DNA of 64,000 bases from JAADJA01 sp963840975 (GTDB taxonomy: Bacteria > Bacteroidota > Bacteroidia > Bacteroidales > JAADJA01). Below the pieces are notes generated by a model. That model ran no database searches, had not been told where the DNA came from, and saw only the letters and a program-made list of their open reading frames with translations. Shown in pieces: positions 16,394 through 25,817 of this stretch (its first letter is position 1; each line of letters starts with the position of its first letter). Location of the stretch: positions 13,016-77,015 of the forward strand of contig CAWJBC010000004.1 in assembly GCA_963840975.1 (NCBI GenBank), given 5' to 3'. The position numbers and the translations under genes are program-made.

Positions 16394-17875
16394 ATGAAAA
16401 CACATAAAATAATATATGCGGTTCTCTCCTTACTGCTGATCACGAATATTGGATTTGGTCAGGGAGTCAGGGTAAAACCCGGCACCAACGTAATTATAGA
16501 TGGAGGAACTACACTCAAAGTCGCAGATGGCGATAACCTGACACTTGAAGATAACCTGACTTTTTCACCCTCATTGCTCGAAAGGGGAAACCTTGCATTT
16601 ACAGGTGGTGGCAATCTGGAAGTACAGCAATATCTGGTTAAGGACCAATATCATATTGTTTCTTCTCCGGTTAGCGATGAAATAATTGAAGCCTACCTTG
16701 AAATGTATTTATTTTCATTTGACGAACCTACAAACTACTTTAATAATTTATTCAACCCGGTTACCATTCCTTTAAATGTGGGAGAAGGGTACTTTGTTTG
16801 GTCTGTTACAGGTGCGCCTGACTATGTGACACTCAACGGTACTTCAAGCAAAACAGATGTTCCGGTTACATTAACAGTTACTCCGGCAACCAATAACTCA
16901 GGCTGGAATTTGCTGGGAAATCCATTTCCCTGTGCGGTGGATTGGAACGGGAATACGGCATGGGCATTGAATAATGTAGCTTCAACCATTTACATGTTCG
17001 ATCCTGCCGTTGGTAATTATAAAACATGGAATTTTAGCAGTGGCATAGGTACCAATGGACAGACTAATGGTTACATAGCAGCTACACAGGGATTTTGGGT
17101 AAGAACGAGCGACACCATTGCAAGTCAACCTTCTTATAGTTTGACAATACCTAAAGTTGAAAGGCTGGCAGATGCAACAACCGATTTTTACAAAGATGCC
17201 GGCTCTGAGGAAAACATTTTAAGAATCAAGGTTAAAAAAGATTCCTTCTCGGATGAATATGTTTTGGCGATAAATAAAAACGCCACTGAAGGTTTTGATA
17301 ATGATTATGACGCCTATAAGATATTTCCAAACAGCTCCGCCCCTCTGATTTACAGTACAATTGGGAATACAAAGCTTGCGGTCAGCTCCATACCTGACAT
17401 TGAAAATGGGGATTTTGTACCATTGCAATTTATTCCAAAGGATGGAGGATCATGTACACTGACCGTAGACGGACTGGAGAGCTTCATTCCTGAATTACCT
17501 GTATATCTTGAAGATATAAAAACTCAACACTTCCAGAATTTGAGGGAATATGCTGAATATTCTTTTGATTCTGAAATATTAGATGAAATTAACAGGTTTG
17601 TCATCCATTTTGCGAATCCAATGGGTTTGGATGATCTTACCAACCCGCTAAATGATGTTAACATCTGGACATGGCACAACACAGTGATTGTAAATACTCC
17701 TGACGGCTTTGACGGAGAACTAAGCATTTACGATATGCTTGGGAAACAAGTTGTTTCTTCTGTTGTGCGGGAAGGAAGAAATGAATTGGAGATAACCGGT
17801 TCTGAAGGTTTTTTTATTGTAAAGGTTGCGACAGAAGCAGGAATAAAGTCTAAAAAGATACTCATAAAGAATTAA
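16394..17875 (+). CDS. T9SS type A sorting-domain protein
   Basis: The 493-residue protein has a signal peptide (MKTHKIIYAVLSLLLITNIGFGQ) and a C-terminal sorting domain ending in FFIVKVATEAGIKSKKILIKN-type strands, with DMLGKQV and a final basic end. It should be exported by the type IX system and attached to or released from the cell surface. The middle part includes a beta-rich region (VKPGTNVIIDGGTTLKV) with motifs such as GWNLLGNPFP and GYFVWS that recur in Bacteroidota surface proteins. Start at 16394 is chosen for the signal peptide. No enzyme domain is recognised. Confidence 0.82.
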   Translation: MKTHKIIYAVLSLLLITNIGFGQGVRVKPGTNVIIDGGTTLKVADGDNLTLEDNLTFSPSLLERGNLAFTGGGNLEVQQYLVKDQYHIVSSPVSDEIIEAYLEMYLFSFDEPTNYFNNLFNPVTIPLNVGEGYFVWSVTGAPDYVTLNGTSSKTDVPVTLTVTPATNNSGWNLLGNPFPCAVDWNGNTAWALNNVASTIYMFDPAVGNYKTWNFSSGIGTNGQTNGYIAATQGFWVRTSDTIASQPSYSLTIPKVERLADATTDFYKDAGSEENILRIKVKKDSFSDEYVLAINKNATEGFDNDYDAYKIFPNSSAPLIYSTIGNTKLAVSSIPDIENGDFVPLQFIPKDGGSCTLTVDGLESFIPELPVYLEDIKTQHFQNLREYAEYSFDSEILDEINRFVIHFANPMGLDDLTNPLNDVNIWTWHNTVIVNTPDGFDGELSIYDMLGKQVVSSVVREGRNELEITGSEGFFIVKVATEAGIKSKKILIKN

Positions 17876-18432
17876 TAAGGCATGATTAGCATTTCCATCA
17901 GTTGATTAGGTAAACGTCAATAGGTATATGACATTTTAACAACATGGTGTATGGAAATTTATTTTGCGTCCGGGGAGAACAGAATTTTGTAAAGCTACAT
18001 TGAAAGCAGTTCAACTAAAAACTGATAAAGGTTTCAGCCAAAGTCAGGATAACGATAAAAGTAAAAATATAGCTGCCCGATTCGTTTCAATCCAGGTTGG
18101 TATTTGAAAAGTGCCTTACAATGTTTAAAATCCTCACTACAATGCCGGTCAACAAAAAAAATTTCTCATTGATTTCCTATTCTAACTACAAAATTTGAAC
18201 ATCCCTTGCAAATAAAGAATATTCCAAATCTGATTCATAGCAAAGCCTTTGGTAAATGGCAGTATTACAATATTGAATCATTTAGTTGAAAAATAGTAGC
18301 ATGATCCAAGTGGATCATTTCTTCCGTGCACTTACAAAACTTTTATTTCGATTTGCACGGTAAAATTGTCATTTGAAAAAATTAAGTAAGATTTTAGATT
18401 AAAACCTACTTTTGCCTGCTTAAAACTATTTT
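17876..18432. other. Gap without a recognised gene
   Basis: I see no supported coding region, RNA or strong hairpin in this 557-bp stretch. A TACTTTTG element at 18407-18414 fits the Bacteroidota -7 box and lies 19 bp in front of the DedA start; no well-spaced -33 box is visible. Confidence 0.55.
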
Positions 18433-19065
18433 ATGGGAGTAACTCAATTCTTAGCCGAAAACATGATGAGCTTTTATGAGACTACTGGCTATGTCAGCGT
18501 TTTCATCCTTATGACAATGGAAAGCATGATCTTTCCGGTACCCAGCGAAGCCGTATTGCCTCCTGCCGGATTGCTGATCTCGCAGGGCAGGTTCACATTT
18601 GCCGGTGTTGTCATCGCCAGTACCTTAGGAAGTATTGTCGGGTCGTTGCTGTCGTATTGGATCGGTATTTCCGGTGGACGCCCTTTCATTGACAAATTCG
18701 GCAAGTATTTCCTCCTCGACAAAAAAGCGCTGGTAGCCGGTGAAAAATATTTTGCCAAACACGGTGATATAACAATCTTCGTTTGCAGGTTTATACCGGT
18801 TGTCCGCCATCTTATTTCCATCCCGGCTGGTTTCGGGCGGATGAACATCTGGAAGTTTTCCATTTACACGATCATTGGCGCAGGGATGTGGAATGCCATT
18901 TTAACCTGGGCAGGAGTCAAATGGGGACAAACAGGCTGGGATCTTATGCTGAAATACGGACACACAATTGACTTGTTTATAGTTGGCGCTATTGTAATTG
19001 CCGGCGCATGGTTCTTCTGGAAACACTACCGTAAAGCGAAAGAAGAAAAATCTTCTGTGAAATAA
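18433..19065 (+). CDS. DedA family membrane protein
   Basis: Inner-membrane protein of the DedA/VTT family, which takes part in flipping undecaprenyl phosphate or phospholipids and in membrane homeostasis. The 210 residues show PSEAVLPPAG near position 38, the reentrant-loop part GSLLSYWIGISGG and the typical RFIPVVRHLISIPAGFGRM motif, where Arg residues are conserved. It stands alone, convergent with the APC permease gene. Confidence 0.93.
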   Translation: MGVTQFLAENMMSFYETTGYVSVFILMTMESMIFPVPSEAVLPPAGLLISQGRFTFAGVVIASTLGSIVGSLLSYWIGISGGRPFIDKFGKYFLLDKKALVAGEKYFAKHGDITIFVCRFIPVVRHLISIPAGFGRMNIWKFSIYTIIGAGMWNAILTWAGVKWGQTGWDLMLKYGHTIDLFIVGAIVIAGAWFFWKHYRKAKEEKSSVK

Positions 19066-19068
19066 TCA

Positions 19069-19107
19069 GCCTAATTTCTAATGTCTAATATATAAAATCT
19101 AATTTCT
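19069..19107. repeat. TCTAAT short tandem word
   Basis: Four near-copies of CTAATTTCTAAT/TCTAATAT fill the short gap between the convergent DedA and APC permease genes. Noncoding. Confidence 0.55.
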
Positions 19108-19110
19108 CCC

Positions 19111-20562
19111 TCACTTTTTCATCTTCCACAAATAATAAACGGGTACACCCAGCAGCACAATGATCAGTCCCGGCCACGTGTATTCTGGTTTATAGATCAG
19201 CAGTATAACCAGGATAAAAGTAGCGATCAAAATATACAAGCCTGGGACAAATGGATAGCCAAAAGCTTTATAAGGGCGTTCAGCATCGGGTCGCTTATAT
19301 CGCAGCACAAAAATTCCTCCGATAGTAAGCACAAAAAATATCAGTACGGCAAAAATCACATAATCGAGAAGGTTGCTGTATGTACCCGAAAGGCATAATA
19401 ACGAAGCCCATATACCCTGAATGATGAGTCCTACAGCAGGTACACCCTTGCTGTTCAATGTTCCCACTTTACGGAAAAACAACCCATCCAAAGCCATCGC
19501 GTAATACACCCGGGCACCTGAAAGGATCAAGCCGTTGTTGCACCCGAAAGTTGAAAAAACGATAAAAGCCGCCATGATCACGGCTGAATATTCGCCAAAG
19601 ATGCCGCTCATGGCAGCCGTCCCGACCCTGTCGTTGCTGGCAAATTGTATTCCCTGCTCCACAACAGTAATACCTTCAGCAGAACCCCGTAAGGGCAAAG
19701 CGTAAATATAAACCAGGTTGGTAAGCATATAAATTACCATAACAATAAATGTCCCCAATGCCATTCCGAGGGGTACATTTCGTTTGGGGTTGATCACTTC
19801 GCCGGAGGTAAAGGTCAGGTTGTACCAGGCATCATAAGTGAACAATGAACCGACAAGTGAAGTTGCGAGTGCCGCAAGCAATGCAAAACCTGTCAGCGAA
19901 ACCCTTTGATCGCCATTGATCTGGACAGCATCCCAGAAAATCTTTTTATTTTCAACAATGGCACCGGTACTTTTAGCCAGAAATAAACCTGCAACAATAA
20001 ACAGAAATAAAACCAGCAATTTCGTGTAGGTAAAAGAATTCTGAAGGTATTTACCTGTTTTGATACCTCTTGTATTCATCCATGTAAGGAAAACAATGGA
20101 TGAAATGGCTATGATATGAACCGTATGGAACTTGAGAAATCCCAGGTTGAACCACACATTTTCTTCCGAAATCCATGGAACAATAACGCCCAGGAATTTG
20201 CCAAATGCCATCGCCACAGCGGCAATTGACCCGGCTTGTATCACCATGAACAGCGTCCATCCGTAAAGAAAGCCGCTTAAAGGATTATAGGCTTCTCTTA
20301 AATAAACATACACGCCTCCTGCCTTAGGCATCATTGAGGCTAATTCACCGTAACTTACGGCAGCAATAATTGTCATCAGACCGGTTACAAACCAGCCAAT
20401 CATTAGCCAACCGGGAGAACCGATGGTCCGTGCCATATCGGCACTCACAATAAAAATCCCCGATCCGATCATCGAACCGATCACAATCGCCGTGGAGTCG
20501 AATAGGTTCAGGCTTTTCCTGAACTCCGACTGAACAGGGGATGATTTACCTTTCAACCTCAT
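19111..20562 (-). CDS. APC family amino acid permease
   Basis: Twelve-helix amino acid/polyamine-type permease of about 483 residues. The first helix contains the substrate-binding motif SMIGSGIFIV, and the segment PKAGGVYVYLREAYNPLSGF is typical of the LAT/APC group. I chose the ATG at 20562 (MRLKGK), overlapping the MetS-like gene by 17 bp; 20565 is equally possible. A longer frame would only read through that gene. It shares strand and likely transcript with the NSS transporter. Substrate not predictable. Confidence 0.9.
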   Translation of the reverse strand: MRLKGKSSPVQSEFRKSLNLFDSTAIVIGSMIGSGIFIVSADMARTIGSPGWLMIGWFVTGLMTIIAAVSYGELASMMPKAGGVYVYLREAYNPLSGFLYGWTLFMVIQAGSIAAVAMAFGKFLGVIVPWISEENVWFNLGFLKFHTVHIIAISSIVFLTWMNTRGIKTGKYLQNSFTYTKLLVLFLFIVAGLFLAKSTGAIVENKKIFWDAVQINGDQRVSLTGFALLAALATSLVGSLFTYDAWYNLTFTSGEVINPKRNVPLGMALGTFIVMVIYMLTNLVYIYALPLRGSAEGITVVEQGIQFASNDRVGTAAMSGIFGEYSAVIMAAFIVFSTFGCNNGLILSGARVYYAMALDGLFFRKVGTLNSKGVPAVGLIIQGIWASLLCLSGTYSNLLDYVIFAVLIFFVLTIGGIFVLRYKRPDAERPYKAFGYPFVPGLYILIATFILVILLIYKPEYTWPGLIIVLLGVPVYYLWKMKK

Positions 20563-20689
20563 CATTGTCAGTATATGAATCGGGTTCAGGCTTTGGTTTT
20601 GTGAACACAACCTTCAGAAAAAAGTAAACCATGATTGAGGTAATTACCGTTTCTGATATGATCATGAATATTAATGCTGTCCTGTTCAT
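20546..20689 (-). CDS. MetS-like small subunit of an NSS transporter
   Basis: A 47-residue protein with one membrane helix (about 4-27) followed by a charged tail with KPKPEPD. The position, 10 bp behind the NSS transporter gene, and the design of one helix plus charged tail match the MetS-type small subunits that NSS (MetP) transporters need. The ATG at 20689 is chosen because the sequence MNRTALIFMI starts the helix; upstream residues overlap the transporter gene. Easily missed by gene callers. Confidence 0.78.
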   Translation of the reverse strand: MNRTALIFMIISETVITSIMVYFFLKVVFTKPKPEPDSYTDNDEVER

Positions 20690-20699
20690 AAATAGTTTT

Positions 20700-22514
20700 T
20701 TAGATTGTACCTTCTCTTTTTCTGCGTTTATAAGCAACATAAATAAAACCCATATTCAACACGAATATTGATAACAACAGCAAGCGTGAAAAATCAATGA
20801 AAAAGACCCGGTTAATGACATTTCCGGTATAAATTGAATCGCCAGTCTTAACTACGCTACCTGCTACAACCACAACCTTGTCATTTTCGTCATATTTGAC
20901 TGTGACGTTTTGTGCGTTTTCGCCTGTTATACTGATATATTTTCTGGAGTCCCTGGTGTAAATTGAATCAACCACACCATCAAGTTCTGCGTAAAATTCT
21001 TTTGCAAAATAATCCTTGTTTGGACCGATACCTGTTTGCATGATTTGACCCAGTATGCTTTCTTTGTGTAATGTCCAGCCTTTGATACTAATCTTTTCCC
21101 AATCATCATTTACCGGGCGAATGAGGGAGCCGACAAATACAATTATCAGCATAACCGGTGTGATCCATTTGATAATGAATTTATAAACGCCGGGAATTTT
21201 GATATCAGAACCTGTAATGAGTTCTTTCCACCCTTTTTTGACTCCGAAAACCCACGAAAAGAGGATGGTTTCGATAAGAGCAAAGAGAACAAGCGCCACG
21301 CTTCCCGCCCAGTAATCATATTCGTCAAGAACGCCCTGCTGGAAAAACAATACAGTTGGAAGACCTAAAATCAACACCGATCCTCCAAAGAACCAGGCGG
21401 CCTTTTTTCTGCTAAAGTTAAACTCATCACGCAAAAATGACAGATAAGGAGTTCCCATTGCAAGTGACGAAGTGATGCCTGCAAAAAATAACAGCCCGAA
21501 AAAGGCAAGACCGGCTACGGCTGCAAGGATTGGTCCCCAGTTCTGGAAGAGGAAAGGCATCGTTCGGAATCCTAATCCCAATCCACCAGCATTGGTAAGT
21601 TCAATAACTTTGTCAATGCCAAGATAACCGATGGATATCGGAATAATAATAGCGCTGCCCAACACCACTTCCACAAATTCATTCATCCATCCAGCCGACA
21701 TTGCATTCAGTGCAATGTCATCCTTTTTCTTTACATAAGAAGCAAAACACTGAACCGACCCTTGTCCTAACGACAGTGTAAAAAATATCTGACCGGCAGC
21801 CGCCAGCCAGACTTTAGGATTTCCAAGCGAATCGTAATTGGGTGTCCAAAGGAAATTAAGCCCCACTGTTCCGTCGAATATAGCTCCTTCCTTTCCGGCA
21901 ATAAGTGTGATCCCCTTAATGGCAAGAAAAATTCCAAACAGAATGAGCAATGGCATTATAATTTTTGCCGCTTTTTCGACTCCGCCACTCAAACCTTTGC
22001 TCAACACCCATGAATTGATTACAAGACAAATTAAAAAGAACAAAACCGCCTCAAAAGGAATACCAGTGGTGGATACAAAAATGTCAGTATAGCGATTAAA
22101 AAAATCAGCAACCTGGTGTTGGTCCATACTTTGGAAAGTGCCGCCAACAGAATGAAATACGTAGGCAAGCGTCCAGCTTTCAATGTAACAATAATAGGCT
22201 GCTATTGCAATATTGGAAAATATACCGAAAGTGCCGAGGTAAAGCCAGAATCTTCGTACCCCCATCTTTTTAAAGGTAAAAGGTGTGGTATGATAACCGA
22301 ATTGCCCTCCATACCTGCCTATTGACCATTCAATGAATAACAAAGGGATACCCAGCAACAGGAAGCATACAAAGTATGGAATGATGAAAGCTCCGCCTCC
22401 ATTCTGAATAGCTTGTACCGGAAACCGGAGAAAATTTCCAAGCCCGACAGCATTTCCTGCCATGGCAAGGATCAGTCCTACACGAGTACCCCACGATTCT
22501 GTAGTTGATTTCAT
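20700..22514 (-). CDS. Sodium-dependent neurotransmitter:sodium symporter (NSS) family transporter
   Basis: LeuT-fold sodium-coupled amino acid transporter of 604 residues. The family signature is present at the N-terminus: GNAVGLGNFLRFP, then NGGGAFIIPYF. The C-terminal 120 residues form an extra soluble-type stretch (with IYTRDSRKYISITGEN) ending in a last membrane helix and basic tail. With the small MetS-like subunit behind it, this resembles the MetPS methionine/alanine system of Corynebacterium, but the substrate here is inferred only. Confidence 0.9.
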   Translation of the reverse strand: MKSTTESWGTRVGLILAMAGNAVGLGNFLRFPVQAIQNGGGAFIIPYFVCFLLLGIPLLFIEWSIGRYGGQFGYHTTPFTFKKMGVRRFWLYLGTFGIFSNIAIAAYYCYIESWTLAYVFHSVGGTFQSMDQHQVADFFNRYTDIFVSTTGIPFEAVLFFLICLVINSWVLSKGLSGGVEKAAKIIMPLLILFGIFLAIKGITLIAGKEGAIFDGTVGLNFLWTPNYDSLGNPKVWLAAAGQIFFTLSLGQGSVQCFASYVKKKDDIALNAMSAGWMNEFVEVVLGSAIIIPISIGYLGIDKVIELTNAGGLGLGFRTMPFLFQNWGPILAAVAGLAFFGLLFFAGITSSLAMGTPYLSFLRDEFNFSRKKAAWFFGGSVLILGLPTVLFFQQGVLDEYDYWAGSVALVLFALIETILFSWVFGVKKGWKELITGSDIKIPGVYKFIIKWITPVMLIIVFVGSLIRPVNDDWEKISIKGWTLHKESILGQIMQTGIGPNKDYFAKEFYAELDGVVDSIYTRDSRKYISITGENAQNVTVKYDENDKVVVVAGSVVKTGDSIYTGNVINRVFFIDFSRLLLLSIFVLNMGFIYVAYKRRKREGTI

Positions 22515-22654
22515 TGTAAATCCAGATTAGATTGTCATTCATTACCACCAACACCACCCATCAGCACCTTGCAAATTTGATCTACAATGATAAAGATTAA
22601 TTTTGAATTAGTTTAAAATTGGTCAGCATTTTTAAAAAGTTTTGATTTAAATAA

Positions 22655-22703
22655 TAATAAAAGCCACAGATTCACAGATTTTTATGTAGCGAATTTGTGG
22701 CTT
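22655..22703 (-). terminator. Terminator behind the PspC gene
   Basis: Arms AAGCCACA (22661-22668) and TGTGGCTT (22696-22703) form a hairpin with a long loop; on the minus strand it is followed by TTTTATTATTATT. It lies 20 bp behind the stop at 22724. Confidence 0.6.
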
Positions 22704-22723
22704 CTTAAAGTATAACAATACAA

Positions 22724-24328
22724 TTATTGCGGAGGGTATTTGGTTTCAACCAAACCTGTTTCAGTCATTTTCCAGGTTTTGCCCGCCAGGTCGTATCCCA
22801 ATTCTGTGTCTTTATCAACTACTTTATCCATATCTGAGTTAATGTGCAGATAGGTTCCAACCGGTACCTCTATGACAAGGTTAACTTGCTGTACCCTCCA
22901 CAATTCATTTTCGGGTAGTTTAAAGAAGGGATCGAAAATCAGGGAATTGTTGTTGATTTCAGAATGATATATTGTTCGTTTTGCTCTTGCATTTGCCTCT
23001 GCGACACTCTTTCCTTTTGCCATCATTATGGTTTGGAGGCTGATGTCGGTCCCTGTTGCTTTTTCAATTCTCAATTGAGGAATACCATAAAAAACATCCC
23101 CATTGTCATTACTGATATACATTTTAACATTTTCAATCTCAACGAATTCGCTCGTCCTATAAACATTTGCGACCAAATTGTTTTCAGCAACACTTATGTT
23201 TATCAATGTATCCGAACGAAGCTCGGTGCGCTGGCTTTCCTCATAATTACCTGCATAACGGAAACTCTTACCGAATTTGAATCCAAAATAAAGGCAGATA
23301 AATAGACCCACCAACCAAAGATTTAAAAATAAAACACCTACATACTTTGTTTTTGTAATCCCGAAAATGAGCTTGATGCCACCCCACAATATCATCAAAA
23401 TTGGGATACCTAACAAAAGCATTAACCCTAATTGAATGAAAACATTTTCATCTGCCTGTCCGGTAATGAGATTTAAGATGTCGTTGAAGGGAATAAAGAT
23501 GATTTCTGAATCAAAGAAAAATATTTGATGACCAAATCCAAGCACCAGTGTAAGAAAAGCGACAACCAAAGATAAGCCAACGATTAACAGTATGATACCC
23601 GTAAAAACAAGTATTACCTTGACAAAAATTTCGGCGATGATTATCAGAACTTCACCTAAATTTCTGACATTAGTCCGGTGTATTTCACTTTTTTTTTTGT
23701 AAGTGTTCTTGGCTTCGTGTGCGAAGTCGTTGATTTTGTCTTTTACTTTTTCAATTTCTTCGCGTATTGAAGTTCCTATATTGGAGAGGTTAACTTTTTC
23801 ACCCTTCATTTCGAGCCGTTCAGTAGCGGTACTCGCTGGGGGAACGACTACCCAAAGCACCAGATAAACGAGAATAGGTGCACCAAAGCCGGCAATGGCG
23901 GCAATTGTAAATCCCAGCCTGAACCAAACGGTATCAGTATGGAAGTAAGCTGCCAACCCTGAACAAACGCCTCCAAGCATTGCATCATCGGGATCGCGGT
24001 ACAATCTTTTGGGAGATTTACCTGCATGGGTTTTCTGTCCTTCTTCTGACTGTTCTTCATATTCATCACCACCAAACTCACTTGGTTCGCCAATGGTTTT
24101 TATCACCTGGCTGATATCTTCAATGGTGATTACCTGCTTATTGTTAACCAACTTTTCTTTCAACATTTCGGCTATTCTTGCTTCAATATCGGTGAATATT
24201 TCATCACCGCCTTTGGTTTTTGCAAAATGTTGTTTAATGCTTTGAAGATAATCATTCAGTACATTGTAGGCATCTTCATCAATGTTGAATACCTGTCCGC
24301 TGATGTTTACTGTTAAAGTCCTTTTCAT
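22724..24328 (-). CDS. PspC-domain membrane protein
   Basis: A 534-residue membrane protein related to phage shock protein C. The N-terminal 90 residues (MKRTLTVNISGQVFNIDEDAY) are a Bacteroidota-specific domain seen in front of PspC. The PspC domain follows at about 107-170 (RLYRDPDDAMLGGVCSGLAAYF). Then come a charged coiled stretch, four hydrophobic segments and a C-terminal beta-rich part with acidic and Tyr residues. It lies 27 bp behind a PadR-type regulator on the same strand and is probably controlled by it, as PadR-PspC pairs are common in this phylum. Role: envelope stress response, inferred. Confidence 0.88.
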   Translation of the reverse strand: MKRTLTVNISGQVFNIDEDAYNVLNDYLQSIKQHFAKTKGGDEIFTDIEARIAEMLKEKLVNNKQVITIEDISQVIKTIGEPSEFGGDEYEEQSEEGQKTHAGKSPKRLYRDPDDAMLGGVCSGLAAYFHTDTVWFRLGFTIAAIAGFGAPILVYLVLWVVVPPASTATERLEMKGEKVNLSNIGTSIREEIEKVKDKINDFAHEAKNTYKKKSEIHRTNVRNLGEVLIIIAEIFVKVILVFTGIILLIVGLSLVVAFLTLVLGFGHQIFFFDSEIIFIPFNDILNLITGQADENVFIQLGLMLLLGIPILMILWGGIKLIFGITKTKYVGVLFLNLWLVGLFICLYFGFKFGKSFRYAGNYEESQRTELRSDTLINISVAENNLVANVYRTSEFVEIENVKMYISNDNGDVFYGIPQLRIEKATGTDISLQTIMMAKGKSVAEANARAKRTIYHSEINNNSLIFDPFFKLPENELWRVQQVNLVIEVPVGTYLHINSDMDKVVDKDTELGYDLAGKTWKMTETGLVETKYPPQ

Positions 24329-24355
24329 TGTTTATTTAGGTTTAAATTGTTTTTA

Positions 24356-24688
24356 TTAATTCTCATTTTCTGACAGACTGCTGACCACTCCAACCAATTC
24401 GTTCCAGCTTTTTTTCATCTCTTCCAAAAAAGTGCGTCCCGAAGCGGTTATTTCATAATATTTTCTGGGAGGTCCGGATTTGGATTCTTCCCAGCGATAA
24501 CTCAGAAGTCCGTCATTTTTCAGACGTGTTAATAGCGGATACAGTGTACCTTCAACCACTATCAGCTTCGCTTCTTTAAGCATTGCGATAATGTCGGAGG
24601 CATAAACTTCCCTCTCGGCTATTATTAAAAGGATGCAAAACTCCAGCACTCCTTTCCTCATTTGGGCATTTGTCTTTTCGATGTTCAT
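24356..24688 (-). CDS. PadR family transcriptional regulator
   Basis: Winged-helix repressor of 110 residues. The PadR motif EGTLYPLLTRLKNDGLLSY is present, followed by GPPRKYYEIT, the typical wing. The start is the ATG at 24688, since the -7 box TATCTTTG lies directly upstream (24693-24700) and a longer frame would run through the promoter. It is first in an operon with the PspC gene. A perfect inverted repeat in the promoter is the likely operator, implying autorepression. Confidence 0.93.
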   Translation of the reverse strand: MNIEKTNAQMRKGVLEFCILLIIAEREVYASDIIAMLKEAKLIVVEGTLYPLLTRLKNDGLLSYRWEESKSGPPRKYYEITASGRTFLEEMKKSWNELVGVVSSLSENEN

Positions 24689-24692
24689 GCGG

Positions 24693-24741
24693 CAAAGATA
24701 AAACAATATTTAGTACTATGCAATACAAAGTACTAAATATT
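24693..24741 (-). promoter_or_regulatory. padR-pspC promoter with 13-bp inverted-repeat operator
   Basis: On the minus strand a TTG (24721-24723) and a TATCTTTG box (24693-24700) are separated by 20 bp, a good match to the Bacteroidota -33/-7 promoter. A perfect 13-bp inverted repeat AATATTTAGTACT/AGTACTAAATATT (24705-24717 and 24729-24741, spacer 11 bp) overlaps the -33 box. Its size and position suit a PadR dimer that blocks its own promoter. Confidence 0.75.
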
Positions 24742-24842
24742 TTTCAGTATTTTGCATAACAAAATTTTAATTGACTGATTTTGAGGAAAAGCGGGGGCTT
24801 TTGGGAAAGGGAAAATCAGGAATTTGTTTATAAAAGTGGAGA

Positions 24843-25055
24843 ATGACTAAAATGACTAAAATTTGGATTGACTAAATTAGCCTAACCCATAAGTGACTGT
24901 CTTCAGAAATTCTGATTGTATTTCAGGGTTTACAAGTCGTCTGACGACTGGTTCAGACTAAAATTGGATTGATAAATTATAATTTTCGGGTCCAGAAAAC
25001 CAAGGACCCCTCATTAACTTTAGTCAATTTAGGCAATCATGGCAATTTAGTCAAT
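24843..25055. repeat. Dispersed TTTAGTCAAT words
   Basis: The decamer TTTAGTCAAT occurs at 25019-25028 and 25046-25055, and inverted at 24867-24876, with partial copies ATGACTAAA at 24843 and 24852. The remainder of this stretch shows no gene. Two more copies lie at 45285-45310. Confidence 0.55.
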
Positions 25056-25062
25056 TATTAAT

Positions 25063-25163
25063 AAAAAAGGGCAAGCCCGAATATCGCACCGCTCAACTGC
25101 CTACCCTTGCTACCTTCCGGTCCTGGGGGAGTTCAGCAGGAGCTGGTCGTACCAGACTTACCC
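25063..25163 (-). ncRNA. ffs: Bacterial small SRP RNA (4.5S-type)
   Basis: The minus strand carries the signal recognition particle RNA core: AGGACCGGAAGGTAGCAAGG, i.e. the conserved apical GGAAG-type loop and asymmetric internal loop that bind Ffh. The 5' end GGGTAAGTCTG pairs with the 3' end CGGGCTTGCCC to close a rod of about 95 nt. A run of six U follows (25063-25068), giving a terminator. A TAATTTCG element just upstream could be the -7 box. The RNA works with Ffh and FtsY in membrane protein targeting. Confidence 0.9.
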
Positions 25164-25233
25164 GCGGCGAAATTACAAATTTTCAGATTGAAACGTCTAT
25201 TTCAACGAAATTTTATATGAATCCGAAAATATC

Positions 25234-25241
25234 TACCTTTG
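25234..25241 (+). promoter_or_regulatory. TACCTTTG -7 promoter element of the DUF4199 gene
   Basis: The element fits TAnnTTTG exactly and lies 29 bp in front of the chosen start 25271. It falls inside an upstream in-frame extension, which argues against that longer reading. No well-spaced -33 TTG is seen. Confidence 0.5.
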
Positions 25242-25270
25242 CCTATCATAAATATTTAAAAAATATCACT

Positions 25271-25810
25271 ATGGAAAATCAAAATTACCCTGCCTGGAAA
25301 CATGCAATCATGTATGGGATTTATTTGGGCGCCGCCCTTATAATATTGTCCCTGTTGTTTTATGTTTTTGACCTTTATACAGAAAATTGGGTCAGTTATA
25401 TCTCGTATGCAGTGTTGTTAGGTGGAATAGTTATCTCAGCGATTTCTTATCGCGATAAGCATTTAAATGGGTATATCACATTTGGTCAAAGCTTTTTGGT
25501 CGGATTTTTCACCGCTCTTTTCGCGGGGATTCTTGCAGCTATTTATACCGGTGTTTTCATGTCTTTTGCCGGAGAAGAAGTTACCGCGGTTTTGCTCCAA
25601 AAGGCTGAGGAAAGTATGATTGCAACAAATCCTGACATGACCGATGAACAGTTGGATATGGCATTAAAAATGACCGCCAAGATGTTGAACCCGGTATGGC
25701 TGACCGTTATTTCATTTCTGAGCAACCTGTTCTTTGGAGCCGTATTTTCACTTATTGCCTCCATCTTCATCAAAAAGGAAAACAAATCACTTGAAGTTGA
25801 ACAACAATAA
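25271..25810 (+). CDS. DUF4199 family membrane protein
   Basis: A 179-residue protein with four hydrophobic segments (about 15-35, 42-60, 73-98 and 144-168) in the arrangement of Bacteroidota DUF4199 proteins, including YGIYLGAALIIL and GQSFLVGFFTALFAG. The function of the family is unknown. It is followed after 7 bp by a glycosyltransferase, and in many relatives this pair is neighbours. Start 25271 (MENQNYPAWKHA) is preferred. Confidence 0.82.
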   Translation: MENQNYPAWKHAIMYGIYLGAALIILSLLFYVFDLYTENWVSYISYAVLLGGIVISAISYRDKHLNGYITFGQSFLVGFFTALFAGILAAIYTGVFMSFAGEEVTAVLLQKAEESMIATNPDMTDEQLDMALKMTAKMLNPVWLTVISFLSNLFFGAVFSLIASIFIKKENKSLEVEQQ

Positions 25811-25817
25811 GGCAGAA

